A stretch of 64,000 bases of DNA, taken from assembly GCF_018687715.1 (NCBI RefSeq), contig NC_056752.1, positions 53,228,653-53,292,652 of the forward strand, written 5' to 3'. Source of the stretch: Carya illinoinensis. Taxonomy: Eukaryota > Streptophyta > Magnoliopsida > Fagales > Juglandaceae. Under the pieces are notes generated by a model that saw only the letters and a program-made list of their open reading frames with translations, was not told the origin of the DNA and did no database searches. Position 1 is the first letter of the stretch. Each line of letters opens with the position of its first letter. Below, in pieces: positions 46,411 through 59,579 of this stretch. Position numbers and translations under genes: made by a program.

Positions 46411-47198
46411 AGATTATTTACAATCTGTAACTCTTCTTTTAAGTTTAATGAAGTTTACAATATTGGGGGGGGGGGGGACAAATAACCATACAAGTCATCT
46501 AAAAATGTACTTTGGCAGCTGAGAAAAGTTGGATCAATTAAAAAAATATAATATGTATTTATTTATTTTTTTCTTAAAAAGTTCGTTCGATGAGAGGAGT
46601 GAGTGACCCATAGTGTGTGGAGATGCTGACCGCCATTTACTGTGGCCGCCTTTTCAGCTTTAACATTTGGGTGGGACCTCGTGGGGCCTGTAGCTATTTG
46701 GCCCATTCAGTGAGGTTGGGACCCAACTCGATTTGGTTGTTGTTGTTGTTTTTTTTTTATTTTTTATTTTTTGGGTGGGGTGAGTTTTCCACTTAAAAGT
46801 CGGTGAGAACTTTGTAATAGGTTGAATAGGCTGTGGGCGACATTACATTTGCATTTGCATCTTTCTTTTCCAATTGATTCCGTCAAACCATTTGTTATAT
46901 ATTTACTTGTTCTCTTTCTCATCTTTTTCTTTTGGTCCAGAACTTCAAAAATATGTAAAAGATGTTATCTATAGATACCATTAAAACACGAGTTTCTTCT
47001 TCTTCTTCTTTGGAAACACACCGTCAAGGTGCTCTGAACAGTATACTAACAAAGGAAGAGGCGAGATGCAAGAAAAAAAATACCACAAATCATCATGGGT
47101 TTCAAACAGAGGACAAATACATGTCAAGATTCTACTTGCTCCTACTCTTATTCTCATCGATATTTTGTAGCAAGTAGGAGGAGGAGGATGCAATCTGC
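46410..47198. other. Spacer downstream of phospholipase D
   Basis: Contains a G13 run (46465-46477), T-rich DNA and, next to 47198, the probable 3' UTR of the minus-strand phospholipase D gene. No gene seen. Confidence 0.45.
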
Positions 47199-50100
47199 TC
47201 AGATGGTTAAATTCTCCTGAATGGCAAGAAAGGAACCCACAATACTTCCTCCAACATCTGGGAAAGTTGCACATCCGGGAAGGGGCCTCACCTTGCCCTT
47301 GTGATCAACTTCAACCGGGTACTTCAATAGGTGGTACCTCATCTCCGTAACCTCATCAGCGGCAAATTGTTTCCAGTTCATCTCTCCCAGTGATCTAACT
47401 TTTCTCACACATTCCAGAGACTCTGGTTGCGTGAAGCAGTCCTCAATACCTCCAGTATGCTCTGCCCATAAAGACATCCTGTATCCATAAATCTGCAAAG
47501 TACATATTCACACGTGAAATAGCAAGTCAGTTTTAATTGGCATCATGCATCCATGCGTGAAAATTCTTCAGATCCCTTAAGAGAGTTCTGGAATGATCTT
47601 TACCGTTTTCATTATTTTTGTGGCAGTACCATCTTTCTTGGTTGCATTCAGTCCAATCAAAGAAACTTTAGAAGTACTTTCTTTTTTGTTTTTTTTTTTT
47701 GTTTTTTTTTTTTTTTTTTTGTGAGTAAAAATCCAGAAAAAGGTACGTGTTTATTGTAGGACGTGTATTCACTAATCATTTTCACCACTTAAACTTTTTC
47801 AATGTGTACTGGTGAAGGTTGTCATAACAAGGATAATTTCAGAAGCGTCTTGTAGTTAATTACACCGATGCATTATGCACCTTTTTAGGAAATCAGATTA
47901 ACCTGTCTAAAGATTGAAGCTTGCTCGGTTGGGTTTTTGGATGTAGCCTTCTTGTCTATATCTTATGACCATGTGATCACGTGACTTAAATAAGTAATAA
48001 TTATTGAACTTTAAGAGGTTGGTATTTATATTTTGGACACAAGAAATTGAAAAAAGTTAAGCCATTCCCGGTTTGTTTCCAGAAAATTTTCAGTTCCATG
48101 CAGCTGCAAATGACAAGTAAAAGGTAAACCTAACTCATGGGGCCGAGGATGCATAAGCTTTACACGGTAATGAGGAGAGATGCATGTGATTCTTCAAGAT
48201 AATTTTTCTTGTGTGGGGTTTGGTGGGGAGGGATATCAATATATTTTATTTTATAAGAAAGAAGGAGGGATATTACTTAAATTTTAAATTCTCAACCTCT
48301 TTAGTTTTGTTTCCTAATCTACCCTAGTATGTGAATAAACTACCACTGGCGATCCTTCGTGTGATCAGATAGATCCTTAATTAACTAGAGTTACCTGTCC
48401 GCGCGGATTAGAAACTTTTCTGGCCCAGGTATGATGAGGTTGATATGCTCCCATTGCAATCTCAGTGTCCCTCGTGCCCTCCATGGAGCGCTGGTTGATG
48501 TTTGCAGAACCCAATATTACATATTCATCATCGACTATCATGCCCTTTGAATGAACATAAATCATAAATCGTCGACTTTTTTTGCTCAGTGCCTGGGAAC
48601 AAGATACAGCACATATAAGTACATTTATTGCATAAAAATTGCTTCTGAGCAATCAGAGGAACTACAATAAGGAACCCTTGAAAGTTCAGAAGAGTATCTA
48701 TAGTTTGAAACCTAATCCTGTCAAAAGTTTAAGGAACAAAAGCGCGTGCGCGCAAAGCATCACGCAGAATCAGGCTAAAGAACTAATCACTTCCAGAAGT
48801 AAAGAGAAGACACCTGAGGAGTGCTAGCTGCAGTCTGACCCCTAGAGGAAGTGGTGTCATAACCGTCTATGGCCTCACGTTTGCCAAGACAAAAGAAGTT
48901 CAGATAGTCTTGTGGTGAAAATGCGCCCTCAAGCCCAGCCTCTTCCAAAGCCTTGTAGATAGTCTCATACATCATTTGCATTGTTTTGTTCTGTAACAAT
49001 TTATAACAACTCCAGATCAACAAAATGCACTAGTCAATCACTATAAACTCAACAGATTTTAGCAGATTATTGGGCCAATTATTGAAGGGTCCATGTGATG
49101 TTATATACGTTTCTATAACATAAAAAATGAGTTCTCCATTGTAAAAGATGAGGAGAAATGGCTTCTGTAAACCTTTTGCCAAGTAAAGCTTTTGCCATAA
49201 AATAATCAAGCTTTTACATCGAAATGCTACATACAAACAACTCAATTCCAATTGAGCCCGTGCTTTAGTCTCACTTTTTCAAGATTGAGACATATAATTC
49301 AATGGGAATAATAAATTTGATGCTCTAGAGTGGAACTTGTACTCTTTAGAACCTCTGGCAGTTATATACATTAAAAACACCAGAGCCACATTTTAGGCAG
49401 AAAAAGATAAAGAGAAAAAGGAGACACTATAGAAGACTTTTGCAGAAACCCAAATTTCTCTCAGTGTGCTCATATTGGAAGTTTCAGATAATCTCATTGA
49501 ACGCCCAAGCCCAGCTACCCTGTTCCTCCAAAGAAAATAATCTTAAATGACCAAATTGTAAGCTTCCTCATACAAACATACAAAAGTTTCATATTGCTGG
49601 GAAAGAACAAGAACTGCAAATCACCCTAAAAGGCACTGAAATCAGTTTAAGCTGAATTGCTACAAAGCAGGATATTCCCAAAAAGCTTTCCACTGCAAAG
49701 CATGAGATAATAAAAGAGAAACAGAAAAAACTGCAAAAATACTTATCAGTAGGCTTCTGTGTCATGCGGAGCTTTGAAGCACAATAGCATGGCAGAGCAT
49801 TTACTGACTGAACATGGTTTCAGTTTCAAAATTCCTAATTGGAGCTTACCTGCCAAAATAGAATTCTTTGAGTAGCAGCACCAGTAGGAACACCTTCTGG
49901 CCACATTGGGATAACTATATATACGGCAAATCTCTCGTTTGCTCTAATTTTATTGGCAATCTTGAGGGCAATTTCCATTGGGATCAAATTGTTAGCACCT
50001 GCATTAAACAAACCAAACAAGACAATGAAATTATAAGACACCTTTTTATTGCCACACTAACTCGCCAAGTGTTTCCTGAGAAGACAATAACACGAATGTG

Positions 50101-53100
50101 CAGATGTGTATGGTGGTGCAGTGGTTTAACATAACATCAAATTCTAATATCTAAAAGTACTTTATGGTTCCAATCATTTTGACAATTGAAGCCCGTCACT
50201 GGCATTTGATACACTACATGTCAAGACCATAATGACTTCAATTAAAGTGCATTCTTGACTATATCACTGTTCTTTATGCTTCATCTTTCCTTGACATTCC
50301 TTCTAGTACTACCATGATCAGCAGAAGTTTTCCCATTCTGATGGTGCTTAGGTTCAACGTCTAGTCCATCTAATAAACTGAAAATCCTTTGATTTTTTTA
50401 ACAGATTAAGCGCCCTTATAAGGGGTATCTGTAAAATAGATGCATAAGTGAAACCTGATGCCACAATGAAGATGTAGGTACATATGAGTATAGGTTTCTT
50501 TCATTTGATGTGTTGGCAGTTTTTCAAGTAGGTAACATGTCTTGTGATTTTGCTCCTCCACAAGTGAAAGTTTTCCAATAAAATTAGGGCTTTGACCTCT
50601 TTATAATAATAAATAAATGGAATATAGGTTACTTTTTATTTGAATCTCACATAAGCACAGCCAATTTTTAGACGCACCTGAAAATCCAATATTCCATGAT
50701 AATATAACTGATATTATTTATTTTAGCCCCAGAAAACTGCAAAGCTCATGTCTGTTCATGTTGAATGTGGAAATAATGAAGTTTCAGGTTAGGTCCTTAC
50801 AGCAACAAATTCCAGCAACATATAAAACAATTTATACTCTAAATATCATAGAGATCAACATGATCTCTTGTTAAATTTATAATTTCCTCACCTACATCTT
50901 TATTTGAACTCCAATTGTACGAAGATCCAATGAAATACTGATTCTCTATATAAATGAAATGCTGAGCAGCACGAATGGCCTTAACATATGCCGTGTGTAT
51001 GCTCATGTCAATCAGCACATTCTTCCCACACACCAGGTTCTGATAGAATAAAGTGATTAAATAAATTCCAGGCACTCCCCAGAGGGTTATTAGATTGAAA
51101 TCGGCAAAAAGATAAACTAACCACTAAGGGATGTTTGGAAACAATTTCCAACCCATCTCATCCCATCCCATCTCATTTCCTTCCCAAACATCATTCAAAC
51201 ACAAACACTTTCAAACTAACATTACAACTTTCCCAAAATCCGAAACAAAAAATAAAAAACAATTCAACTTTTTCAAATCCCGAAACAAAAATTATATTCT
51301 AACAATATTTTAACTTTATAATGTTTTTTATTCAAAATTTTCTCTCTCCTTTCCCAAAACCTAATAAATACTTAACTCAAACTATCTCAATACTATTCAC
51401 AAACTATCTTACTACCATTCACAAAATTCCCATCTCATCTCATTCCCCAAGCATCCTTCTTATTTCACCATACCTTGGCTGGGGCTTCTTTCGGATCCTT
51501 TGGGAAGCTACTAACAGAATTTGAATCAATGGAACGAAAAATCTGAATTTGCACAGAAAATGAATAAGATAATTTCATCAATAACAATAAACAAATTACC
51601 AGAACAAATTGAAAAATCAATGCTTCTTTTCCTCCCAAACCAAGGCCCTCGGAGCAATTACAACAAATAGTTAAGACCATCTAACCTGAACATGCCAAGC
51701 TTCTGGATCATTCTCACTAGTGCAAGGAACATTGGACAGTCCAACAATATCTGGAATTCTTTCTAACCTGAGCAAGGCATCATCATATGAACTTTTGAAT
51801 TTTTTAATCCCCTGAGGTTTTGCAGCCTTTAACCAGCGTTCCTCGAAGTTGGTCAGAACGTCATATGCCGCTGGACCATCAATTCTAGAGTGCAAATCAT
51901 GCCATGGCTCTCGTGGACAACCATCAACATTACCCTGTCAACATAAACGATATGAAATATAAGAACAGTGATGATTACCTCGAAGGCAATTATACATCAA
52001 CATAACAGTTCCTTGGCCTTTTATCTGAGATTATTTGAGTTTGCTCCTTGAATCCAACTGCATCTACGGCTTCATTTTCAAGTCATTCGTTCTAGTTTTT
52101 TCTTTTATTGTTGGGAGGAGAGCTGAGGGGGAGGATAAGAAGCACGAGAGACTGGGTAATCAACTGCACTAAGAATTATACTTTTGTATCTATATCTCCT
52201 GTAAAATAAGCTCAAGAAGAAACCATAGGATCTGCATACACTTTTTGAGACTTTGTGTACCTCATAACGTCTCCTCAAGAACTAACAGATATGGACAGTA
52301 TTAATAGCCCTTATAAAATAAACACACATTAAATCTCAAGCTTTTGTGAAGTTCCATGTATTAATAACAATATATTTTGATTTGAAGTAATATCAAATTG
52401 GGTTTTTGCTATAGTCAGGACTCAAATGATCCTTCCATAAAAGTTTTGTAGAAATCACCTTTCCTTACATAATGTCAGGGAGCGTAGGGGAGGAGGGGGG
52501 TAGGAGTTGTACCAAAAAAGCAATATGGTACTGCTGCATTGTTAAAGCTATTAACAGCTGTTCAACAACATAGGATGCTGTGGTTGTGGGCTAAGAGATT
52601 ACCGTGTAAGTAGGGTTGTGATAGTCTTCCTTATGCACTGTTTGGAGAGTTCGAAATATTGGATGCTGTGGAGTATCATATCGGCCATCGCATAAATCAA
52701 GTCCTCCAACAAAAGCTATTATCTTCCTTCTATTGTTGCCAGCATCGGCATCAACAATTACAGTTTTTTGATGGTGTGTATAGATTGTTTCGACTTCCTG
52801 ATAATACAAGATGGAAGAAGAATTTCAAATTTCCACAACAGCTCGCAATCAACAAAATTCAGTTGTGGATAAGGCTGTGTGTGTGTGTGTGTGTGTGTTT
52901 AAAACATTTTTTTATGGGCTCTCAACTATAAGCCGGGAAAGGTTATGTTTTAAAAATTGGTCATCCCCTGCATTACTAGACAAAATTATTGACAGTGTGA
53001 ACGGTAAGTACTGGCAATGCCACTGGATTCAATGTCTACTTTAAGCAGTAAATTTTCATGCTAAAATCTTAGTTTTTAAAGTCACCAAATCAAACACCTC

Positions 53101-55608
53101 ATAGTAATGTTCATTTCAGGCACCAAACCTGGGCTAGGGTCAGTGAATATATGGTCAATGCCAAATATAGCAATCATTAACTAACATGAATGTTGGACAA
53201 GCTTTCCCCCCCTCATGGAGATAGTGTAGGATGTGGCATTAATTTTGGCCATGATTCCGACGGTCTAGGAGTTCTAAGAAATGATATCAAAGAAATTAAA
53301 AATGATGTAGAAAATTGCCGAGAATTATATCGTGTACAAAAGAGAATCCCCCCCCCCCCCCCCCCCCCCCCCCAACAAAAAAAAAGGGCATTTACATCTT
53401 ACCCTTTGCTTCATCCAACTATGTCGCTTTCCAGCAATGCGGGGACAAAGTAGCACTCGCACAGAAGAGTTCTTGAAAAAACGACGAGTTTCCTCGTCAT
53501 GGGTTTGCATGATTCCTTCCTGCATATAGTGAGGCTTACTAAGAATGCATCTAACAAAAACCTATTATTAGAAACAAAAAGGGCAGGCAAGATATAAATA
53601 TTTCGAGAATATTTTAAGGTGCCGTCGAATCGAAACCTGGAAATCATGGATTAGGACTCATGCCATCAAGATCTACCTTAAAAATAAAGCACATATAAAA
53701 ATTACGGGTGAATACAAGCATCAACATATGCGAAAAGCATGCCATATTGCTATGTAGCGCATTTTTGTAGAATATAAAATTCAAACTCCAAGTTAGGCCA
53801 AGAACTAGATTGCATTTTAATAATTGGTTTACGCTCAAATCTGTTAGATTACAACTAAATTATATATTTTGATAAGAATGATCCAGAAACTAGGGCACAT
53901 GCTACAATGAGATGCCATAATATATTTCTCAAGGGAAGTTACTCACTGTTTTATAACCCAAAATGCTCCTCGATGACGGATCATCCCAGATAAGAAGCAA
54001 CACTCTTACTCCTTCCTGGGACTTGGACCTCAGAAGATCTCCCAGCGTGAAATCTGAAGCTTGATCAGCATCCCGAATCAGCCTAACTTTGTGCCACACA
54101 GACCAACCTGTAATGTAAATCAAACGACGGGCCTGGCGTATTGCATAAAAAATGTCATGCCAGCACTTTCCATGCACATACTGCATCCCTCCATCGAGCT
54201 TCAGGTTTGGAAGGGATCCATCTGGAACATGGGCATCTTGATAAAGCGTTACCGTTCCACTTTTCCGGAGAGGAAAGTATGTTCCAGGAACTCCATGATA
54301 ATCAGGGCCTGCCCCCACTCCTTGATGATAAATGCTCAATTTTTCAACTGGAGTGTACTGAATCGAAAGCTTCAAGACAGCTCCGGGTTTACAAGGCTTA
54401 CCGCTACCATTCAAGATTGGGAAGGTTCCTTCAACCTTTACCCCCGAATATATCTGTTCCACGCGAATTGCCACGACTCCCATAAGCTGTGACCCCACCA
54501 CATCGCTATCTTTAACCGCAAAATGCACTTCAGCGGCGTAATGTGCCACAGGAACATAGAAATGTTGCTTCCAAACAGGATTTTCGCTATTACTAATCAC
54601 AAAAGTCCTGCCAATTACAGCATTTGATACTGATATTGAAACATAAGGATCACTGGTGATCTTATTATCCGCGTGGACTTCAACTTCATTGCTCGCATTC
54701 CCCGGAAATTTCGTAAAAACATCCCCCAAAGTTCTATGGAACATGTCCATATTCGGAAGATTTTCCGCATGGTAAACCCAAATATCTAAATTCCCGTGTA
54801 AGAGCAACACCTTCAAAGATCCTTTATTCTGCTGTGGCACAATCTGCAAGGACTGACTATGCTGCGACCCATCGAAAGAGCTCGAGTGGCCATAAGCAGA
54901 ATATCCAGATGAATCCGTCTGACTTGAATAAGAAACGTCCGAAGTACTCGAAAACGAGTGACCAGGATAGCCATAAAAGTCCCCAGGTCTATCGTACCTC
55001 GTGCTAGAAGGGGCACTCGTCAATGGTGGCACTGATGGAGCAGGGGGTGAAGCCGTGGCTGTAGGGTGATTATCATACAAATGCACATTGCTCAAAAGAT
55101 GGTCCAAAGGTGCGTAAGCAGAAGTGTGAGAAACAGTGGAATAATTAACACCATCCACATTAACGGATGATCCAATTCCTATAGAACTTGAACTATCCTG
55201 CCGGTGATAATTGGAGAAGCTATCGGCACGAGAAGGGACTGGAAGTGGGATTTCGGGGGATGGGTATGGACCGGGTTGTTGATAATGGTAATGAGAAGAG
55301 CCATACTGAAAGCTACTATGGTCTTGAAGGGTTGGATGAGGAGCACTCTCGGGAATTGGAGCATGTGGATATGGGTATGGATGGGGGGGAGGAGGAGGAG
55401 GAGGATGGTGATGATGGTCTAAAGGGCCAGAATGGGAGGTCGAATCCGGCGGCGGGTATGCATAAGTGTAAGAATGTGCGGAATCATATGGGTAGGGATA
55501 AGGAGGGGGATGATGTGGATCTGGATTTGGTGGTGGGTATGGAGGAGGGTATGCATAGGGATTGTGGTTTGGGTATGAAGATGATGAACCGTAATTATCC
55601 ATTAACAA
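47199..55608 (-). CDS. Phospholipase D beta
   Basis: Ten minus-strand exons: 55608-53947, 53519-53403, 52797-52603, 51934-51686, 51542-51474, 51039-50892, 49998-49850, 48990-48814, 48592-48395, 47492-47199; 3258 bases, 1085 aa (1083 if the second Met at 55602 is used). The N-terminal 200 or so residues are Pro/Tyr/Ser-rich, as in beta-type PLDs. A calcium-binding C2 domain covers about residues 262-425 ([41 protein letters not shown]). Two HxKxxxxD catalytic motifs are intact: H602/K604/D609 in HHQKTVIVD and H936/K938/D943 in HSKGMIVDD. It ends in the conserved [12 protein letters not shown]. The enzyme hydrolyses phospholipids to phosphatidic acid; the beta class needs PIP2 and micromolar calcium. 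A donor-like GAAAG/GTACCC near 56013 suggests a 5' UTR intron. No lesion seen. Confidence 0.94.
51129..51456. mobile_element. MITE in phospholipase D intron 5
   Basis: The left end GGATGTTTGG (51129-51138) is inverted at the right end as CCAAGCATCC (51447-51456), 9 of 10 matching. The interior carries CCATCTCATCCCATCCCATC, AACAATTCAACTTTTTCAAA and CCATCTCATCTCATTCCCC. It shares these words with 13111-13328 and 59497-59579. The right end is 17 bases from exon 5's splice donor. Confidence 0.75.
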
Positions 55609-56880
55609 ACCACTAATTTGGTTCTTTGTGATGATAATTGAATGAATAATCGCTCATGAACAGTAATTAAATACTATTACAGGACATGTCAGATGCATCT
55701 GATCCAAGGAAAATTTTGATGTCCGACTTTGAATTAATATATATCCAACAAGCTAAGATGTATATAGAAAACAAAGCAATAACAGAAGCAGATAGAAAGA
55801 GACTGGAATAATTTTTGGCTGATCGGATACAGGCACAAAAGATGGTATATTTAACGAACAGAGCAAAAGATGCAGAGAGGGACAAATGATGTTGGAATCT
55901 GATAGCTCAGAAAAAAAAAAAAAAATTCGATTCTTAGTGACAAAGATCAACAAGAAAAAGCTCAAAAGGGAATTTTGATCAGAGAAGTAGAGGGAAAGAT
56001 AACGAGTGGGGGTACCTTTCAAGGTTTGATCGTCGACAAAGATGAATGAAAACACAAAATTGACGTTTGGAATCTTCGAAAAATAAAGAACAAGAAGGCA
56101 GATTGGAATTTGGAACTTGCCACCCGGAAATTTTCCTCGTGTTAACAACCCCGTGCAAAGGCGACACCGACAACCGGTATTTCCAGGTTGCAACATCCAT
56201 TCCTCTTAGTTCTCTTTTCGACAAATAAAAGTACCAGTTCATGCGGTTGCCATTGATTTCAATCCCACGTGGAAGGATTTCACTGGAGCTGAGGTACGTT
56301 TGGATAAATATTCTTCTTCGGCCGTTTATTTCGATTCCCAGTCGAGCACGAAAAAGAATGTTGAAGACATTACGGGTCCCGTGTTGAAGATCTCCTCTAT
56401 TCGTAGAATAATTACTTCGTAATTTTTTTCCGTCCCTTCTAGATTTTCAACCCTCAATTTTAATATTCACGAGTCAACAACTTTCTTCCCTGTTTCATAA
56501 AAAATGCATTTATTAGTTGCAAGAAGTGATTTGGTATTTCAAACCTTTCTGTGATTTGAACATTTCCAAGTTCAATAAGGATTTCTATACATATATGAGG
56601 AATACTTTTTGCAGTCGGGAGATGTAGTCGGCGTGCAGTCAGCTATAAAAAAAAAATTAATACGGGACCTACATGAAAAAAAAAATTATTTTTATAACTT
56701 TTTATAATTCATGTAAGTCCCATTGAATATAAAAAAAAAAATTTATAATTTTTTTTTATTCATTCCGTACAGCCGATTGCATGCCGACTGCATGTGACGA
56801 CTGTACGTAGCAAAGCTGTACGTGTATATATATATATATATATATATAATCTGCACTAAGCACATATCATATGGCTTTCA
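55609..56880. other. Phospholipase D leader and spacer to the subtilase pseudogene
   Basis: Probably contains the PLD 5' UTR, a leader intron and the promoter (about 55609-56400 on the minus strand), then a MITE (56604-56815) and a (TA)n run at 56826-56849. Confidence 0.5.
56604..56815. repeat. MITE with TGCAGTCGGC-type terminal repeats
   Basis: The left part contains TTGCAGTCGGGAGATGTAGT and GGCGTGCAGTCAGCTATAA. The right part is its rough inverse: TACAGCCGATTGCATGCCGA and CTGCATGTGACGACTGTACG. The centre is AT-rich, and its halves AATACGGGACCTACATGAAA and AATTCATGTAAGTCCCATTG are also inverted. Confidence 0.7.
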
Positions 56881-59480
56881 GTTTTCTTGCATGCATAAAA
56901 GCTTTTGCTAAATTTCGCCGCTGATCTCTTCTTCAAGTACCTCCAGCTTAAAGGCACCACATAAGTACTCCTCGGGGTACCAACATTCGTCACTGTCCTC
57001 TTGTACGTAACATGGATGTCGGGGGCTGCTTTTTTATCCAGAACCATGAACTGAATTTTCAGGAAAAGGGAAAGTCCCCCCTTGACACTAAAGATACCTG
57101 AAAAGAGGTATAGTTTATAAAGGAAAGTTGCATGAATCAAGTTCACAACAAAACAGCTTCTCATTGCACAAGCTCTTGCAATTCATGTACAAGCCCACAA
57201 AAACTCATTAAACAGCAACAAAAAGGCTTCTCTGTTATTTAAAACAGACCATTTTTCATGGTATAAAGAATCATAAATTTCTAAATCTGGTTTGTCTGTT
57301 TTCACAATCTTTTCAGATGCATATTAGGCTGGAAATATCAATAACCACAACTCCACTTCTGCATACATCGACTTTCTAAGATCTCCTCTAATTTCTTAGA
57401 GTTCAAAGAAGCAAAGAGTTGTTGCAAGGTTTTCAACAGAAGCTAAATACCGAGCATTTGCAAATGCCGCTTCCGAAACGATGTGGCTTCAAAATCTCCT
57501 CAAAGAACTTGGATTTCCACTCAAAACAGCACTTCAACTTCTCTATGATAATCTTGATGCTACACATCTCAGCTTCAATCTAGTCAATCATTTCTATATG
57601 AAGCACATTCAAATAGATCTTCATTTTGTAAGGGACTTAGTTCAATAAGGATATCTTCAAGTTCGCCATGTTCACACTCAAGATCAACTGGCTGATTTAT
57701 TGACCAAGCCACTGTTTCAACAGCGAACTGAATTACTACGCAACAAGATTGGTTTTGTTGATGGCAACTCAATCTTGCGGGGGCATATAAAGGAAGATTG
57801 CATGAATCAAGTTCTAGGCTGAAATCGTGGTGTACATTTTCTATAATAGCTGCATATTATTCTCATATTTGTCAATTGTAACCGTTTCATATTTTAGGCT
57901 CAATTGTGTATATAATTTGTAAAATAAAACTCTAGACGTTGTATATATAATTCAATTTTCTTTCATATCAATAAAAGAAAAACAATTATTTCAAACTTCT
58001 GCAGTGTATTTTTCTCTTATATAGTTCATGCTGTACAAATAGGTAGTCCTTGTCTGTGATATCGTATATTAGCCCTAGATCAGAAGTTCTTGGTGGCTGC
58101 TTCAGAGGTATTAGAAGTAGCATCTGCTATTGGAGACATTCTGCCATCTTGATCTAGCATGTAAGCTGTGGTCATTAGCGCAGGATTTGATAGCTGCATG
58201 TGACCCATCTTTGTGTACAGATTTCAGAAGCGCAGCCAAACCACTAACGTGAGGACAAGACATTGAGGCCCCTGAATCTGAGGATGACACTCATTTTGAT
58301 CGCTTTTGAGCTTGGACGGGCCAGCTTTTGGAGGCCTAGCAGCAATTATATTCACATGTGGTGCAGTCACGTCAGGCCCTCTAGATGAAAATGCCGCCAG
58401 TACTAGTACAGTGTGGCCATAAATTAGTGTAGTGTGGTACAATCAAAGCTGTTGGGATTTTTCGCCGAGAGCACAGGACTCGATGGCTTTACTCGCAGAA
58501 GCTCCTAAAAGAGTTGCACGCAAAGTTAAGGATTAGCAAGAAGATCCTAACCATCATCTTCACCATTAAACAGTACACCATTGCAGCCCCCCTGCCTTTT
58601 TAACTTCCTCTCCCTTTTCCTTCATCTCGTAATTTATTCTCCACCTTCAAAGAACAAACTTTTTTTTTTTTCACAAGCTTTGGTGCTAGGGAACCAGCCA
58701 TACAAAACTGGGCACCTGGATTATTCCCCGCTGTTCTTGCATATACAAGTGGCAGTTGCTTGGTCCAGTTGCCAGAATATAATGACGATCCTTCAAAAGT
58801 TTGTCTATTTCCAAGCTTCACTATCGTTGGAAAGCTTCGGTCTATGTAGCTTGCAGCGACAGTCATGATCCAAGGTGCGGCATTGCTAACAGTTGAACTG
58901 GAAGGGCCTGAATTGCCGGCGGCAGGAAACAAAGACCCCATTATGGACAACAACAAACGAGGCTGTTGTGACAGTGTCATTATAATATGGCTTGGAGACG
59001 CCTCCTCCTACCGAGAGTGACAGCACATCGACCCCATCAGCAACCGCACTGTCCATGGCTGCCAAGATATCAGAATTAGCACAATCTGATGACTAGCATG
59101 CTTTGAAAGGTTAGCATTCTGCATAAGATTTCCAGCAACAGTTGAAGCAATGTGTCCATGGCCTTTGGAATCCCGAGGGGATCAATAATCTTCTGTCTCG
59201 TTGATTCTTCGAAAAGTGGCCTCGTACCCTTTGTAAAAGGCCCCATCACCGATTAGCTACTTATTACATCTTGAATGCGAGAACTTTGTGCCTTTCTCTT
59301 AAGTGCCTTTCTAACGAGATGGAACTTTGGACAAGTGTGGATCCTTGAAAGTAGCATGCTCTGGCCAGATTCCTATGTCCACAATGCCTATTATCACGTC
59401 TGAAGCCAAGTCAGATGCATTCCAAAGTCCTTTTCCAGGACGTAAGCCAAGAAACTGAGGGGTGCACGTGGTGTTGAGGT
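56880..59480 (-). pseudogene. Subtilase pseudogene (SBT1.1-like)
   Basis: Minus-strand pieces in the order of an S8 plant subtilase: TTCTPQFLGLRPGKGLWNAS, then the Asp block DIGIWPEHATF (family DTGIWPEH), a His block with a stop shortly before it and damaged from GHGTHTAS to [59 protein letters not shown], the Ser block [27 protein letters not shown], a gap filled by a Copia remnant, and the C-terminal YKRTVTNVGTPRSTY. Frames change several times. Functional relatives are secreted serine proteases; this copy cannot be active. Confidence 0.88.
57110..58015 (+). mobile_element. Copia remnant inside the subtilase pseudogene
   Basis: On the plus strand a degraded RNase H and Pol C-terminus is readable (STEAKYRAFANAASETMWLQ, then HTQDQLADLLTKPLFQQR), followed by a purine-rich GCGGGGGCATA. 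The words ATAAAGGAAAGTTGCATGAA (near 57116) and ATAAAGGAAGATTGCATGAA (near 57787) are near-identical and may be the starts of two LTR pieces. The remnant splits the C-terminal part of the pseudogene. Borders approximate. Confidence 0.7.
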
Positions 59481-59496
59481 TTAGCATTTCATATGC

Positions 59497-59579
59497 GTTT
59501 GAATATTGAGCTGAATTGAAATGAAAGTTAAAATTAAATAATTGGATGAGATGAGTTGAGATGAGTTTGGAAACCAAAC
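59497..59579. repeat. Short MITE remnant at the 5' end of the subtilase pseudogene
   Basis: GTTTGAATATTGAGCTGAAT at one end and GAGATGAGTTTGGAAACCAA at the other, with GATGAGATGAGTTGAGATG inside. The wording resembles the GATGAG-rich termini of the elements at 13111 and 51129. Upstream of it the subtilase homology is lost. Confidence 0.5.

Noticed and set aside
44230..46680. Autoregulation of the TCP gene through GTGGGNCC sites
   Set aside because: Only a few exact sites occur (for example near 45066 and 46672), all downstream and about as frequent elsewhere in the window; no exact site was seen in the promoter.
55188..55616. 142-codon plus-strand frame rich in Gly, Met and Trp
   Set aside because: Mirror image of the Pro/Tyr-rich first exon of phospholipase D, whose biased composition suppresses stops on the other strand.
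57584..57772. Minus-strand 62-codon frame within the subtilase pseudogene
   Set aside because: The plus strand here reads as Copia RNase H; the minus frame is a shadow.
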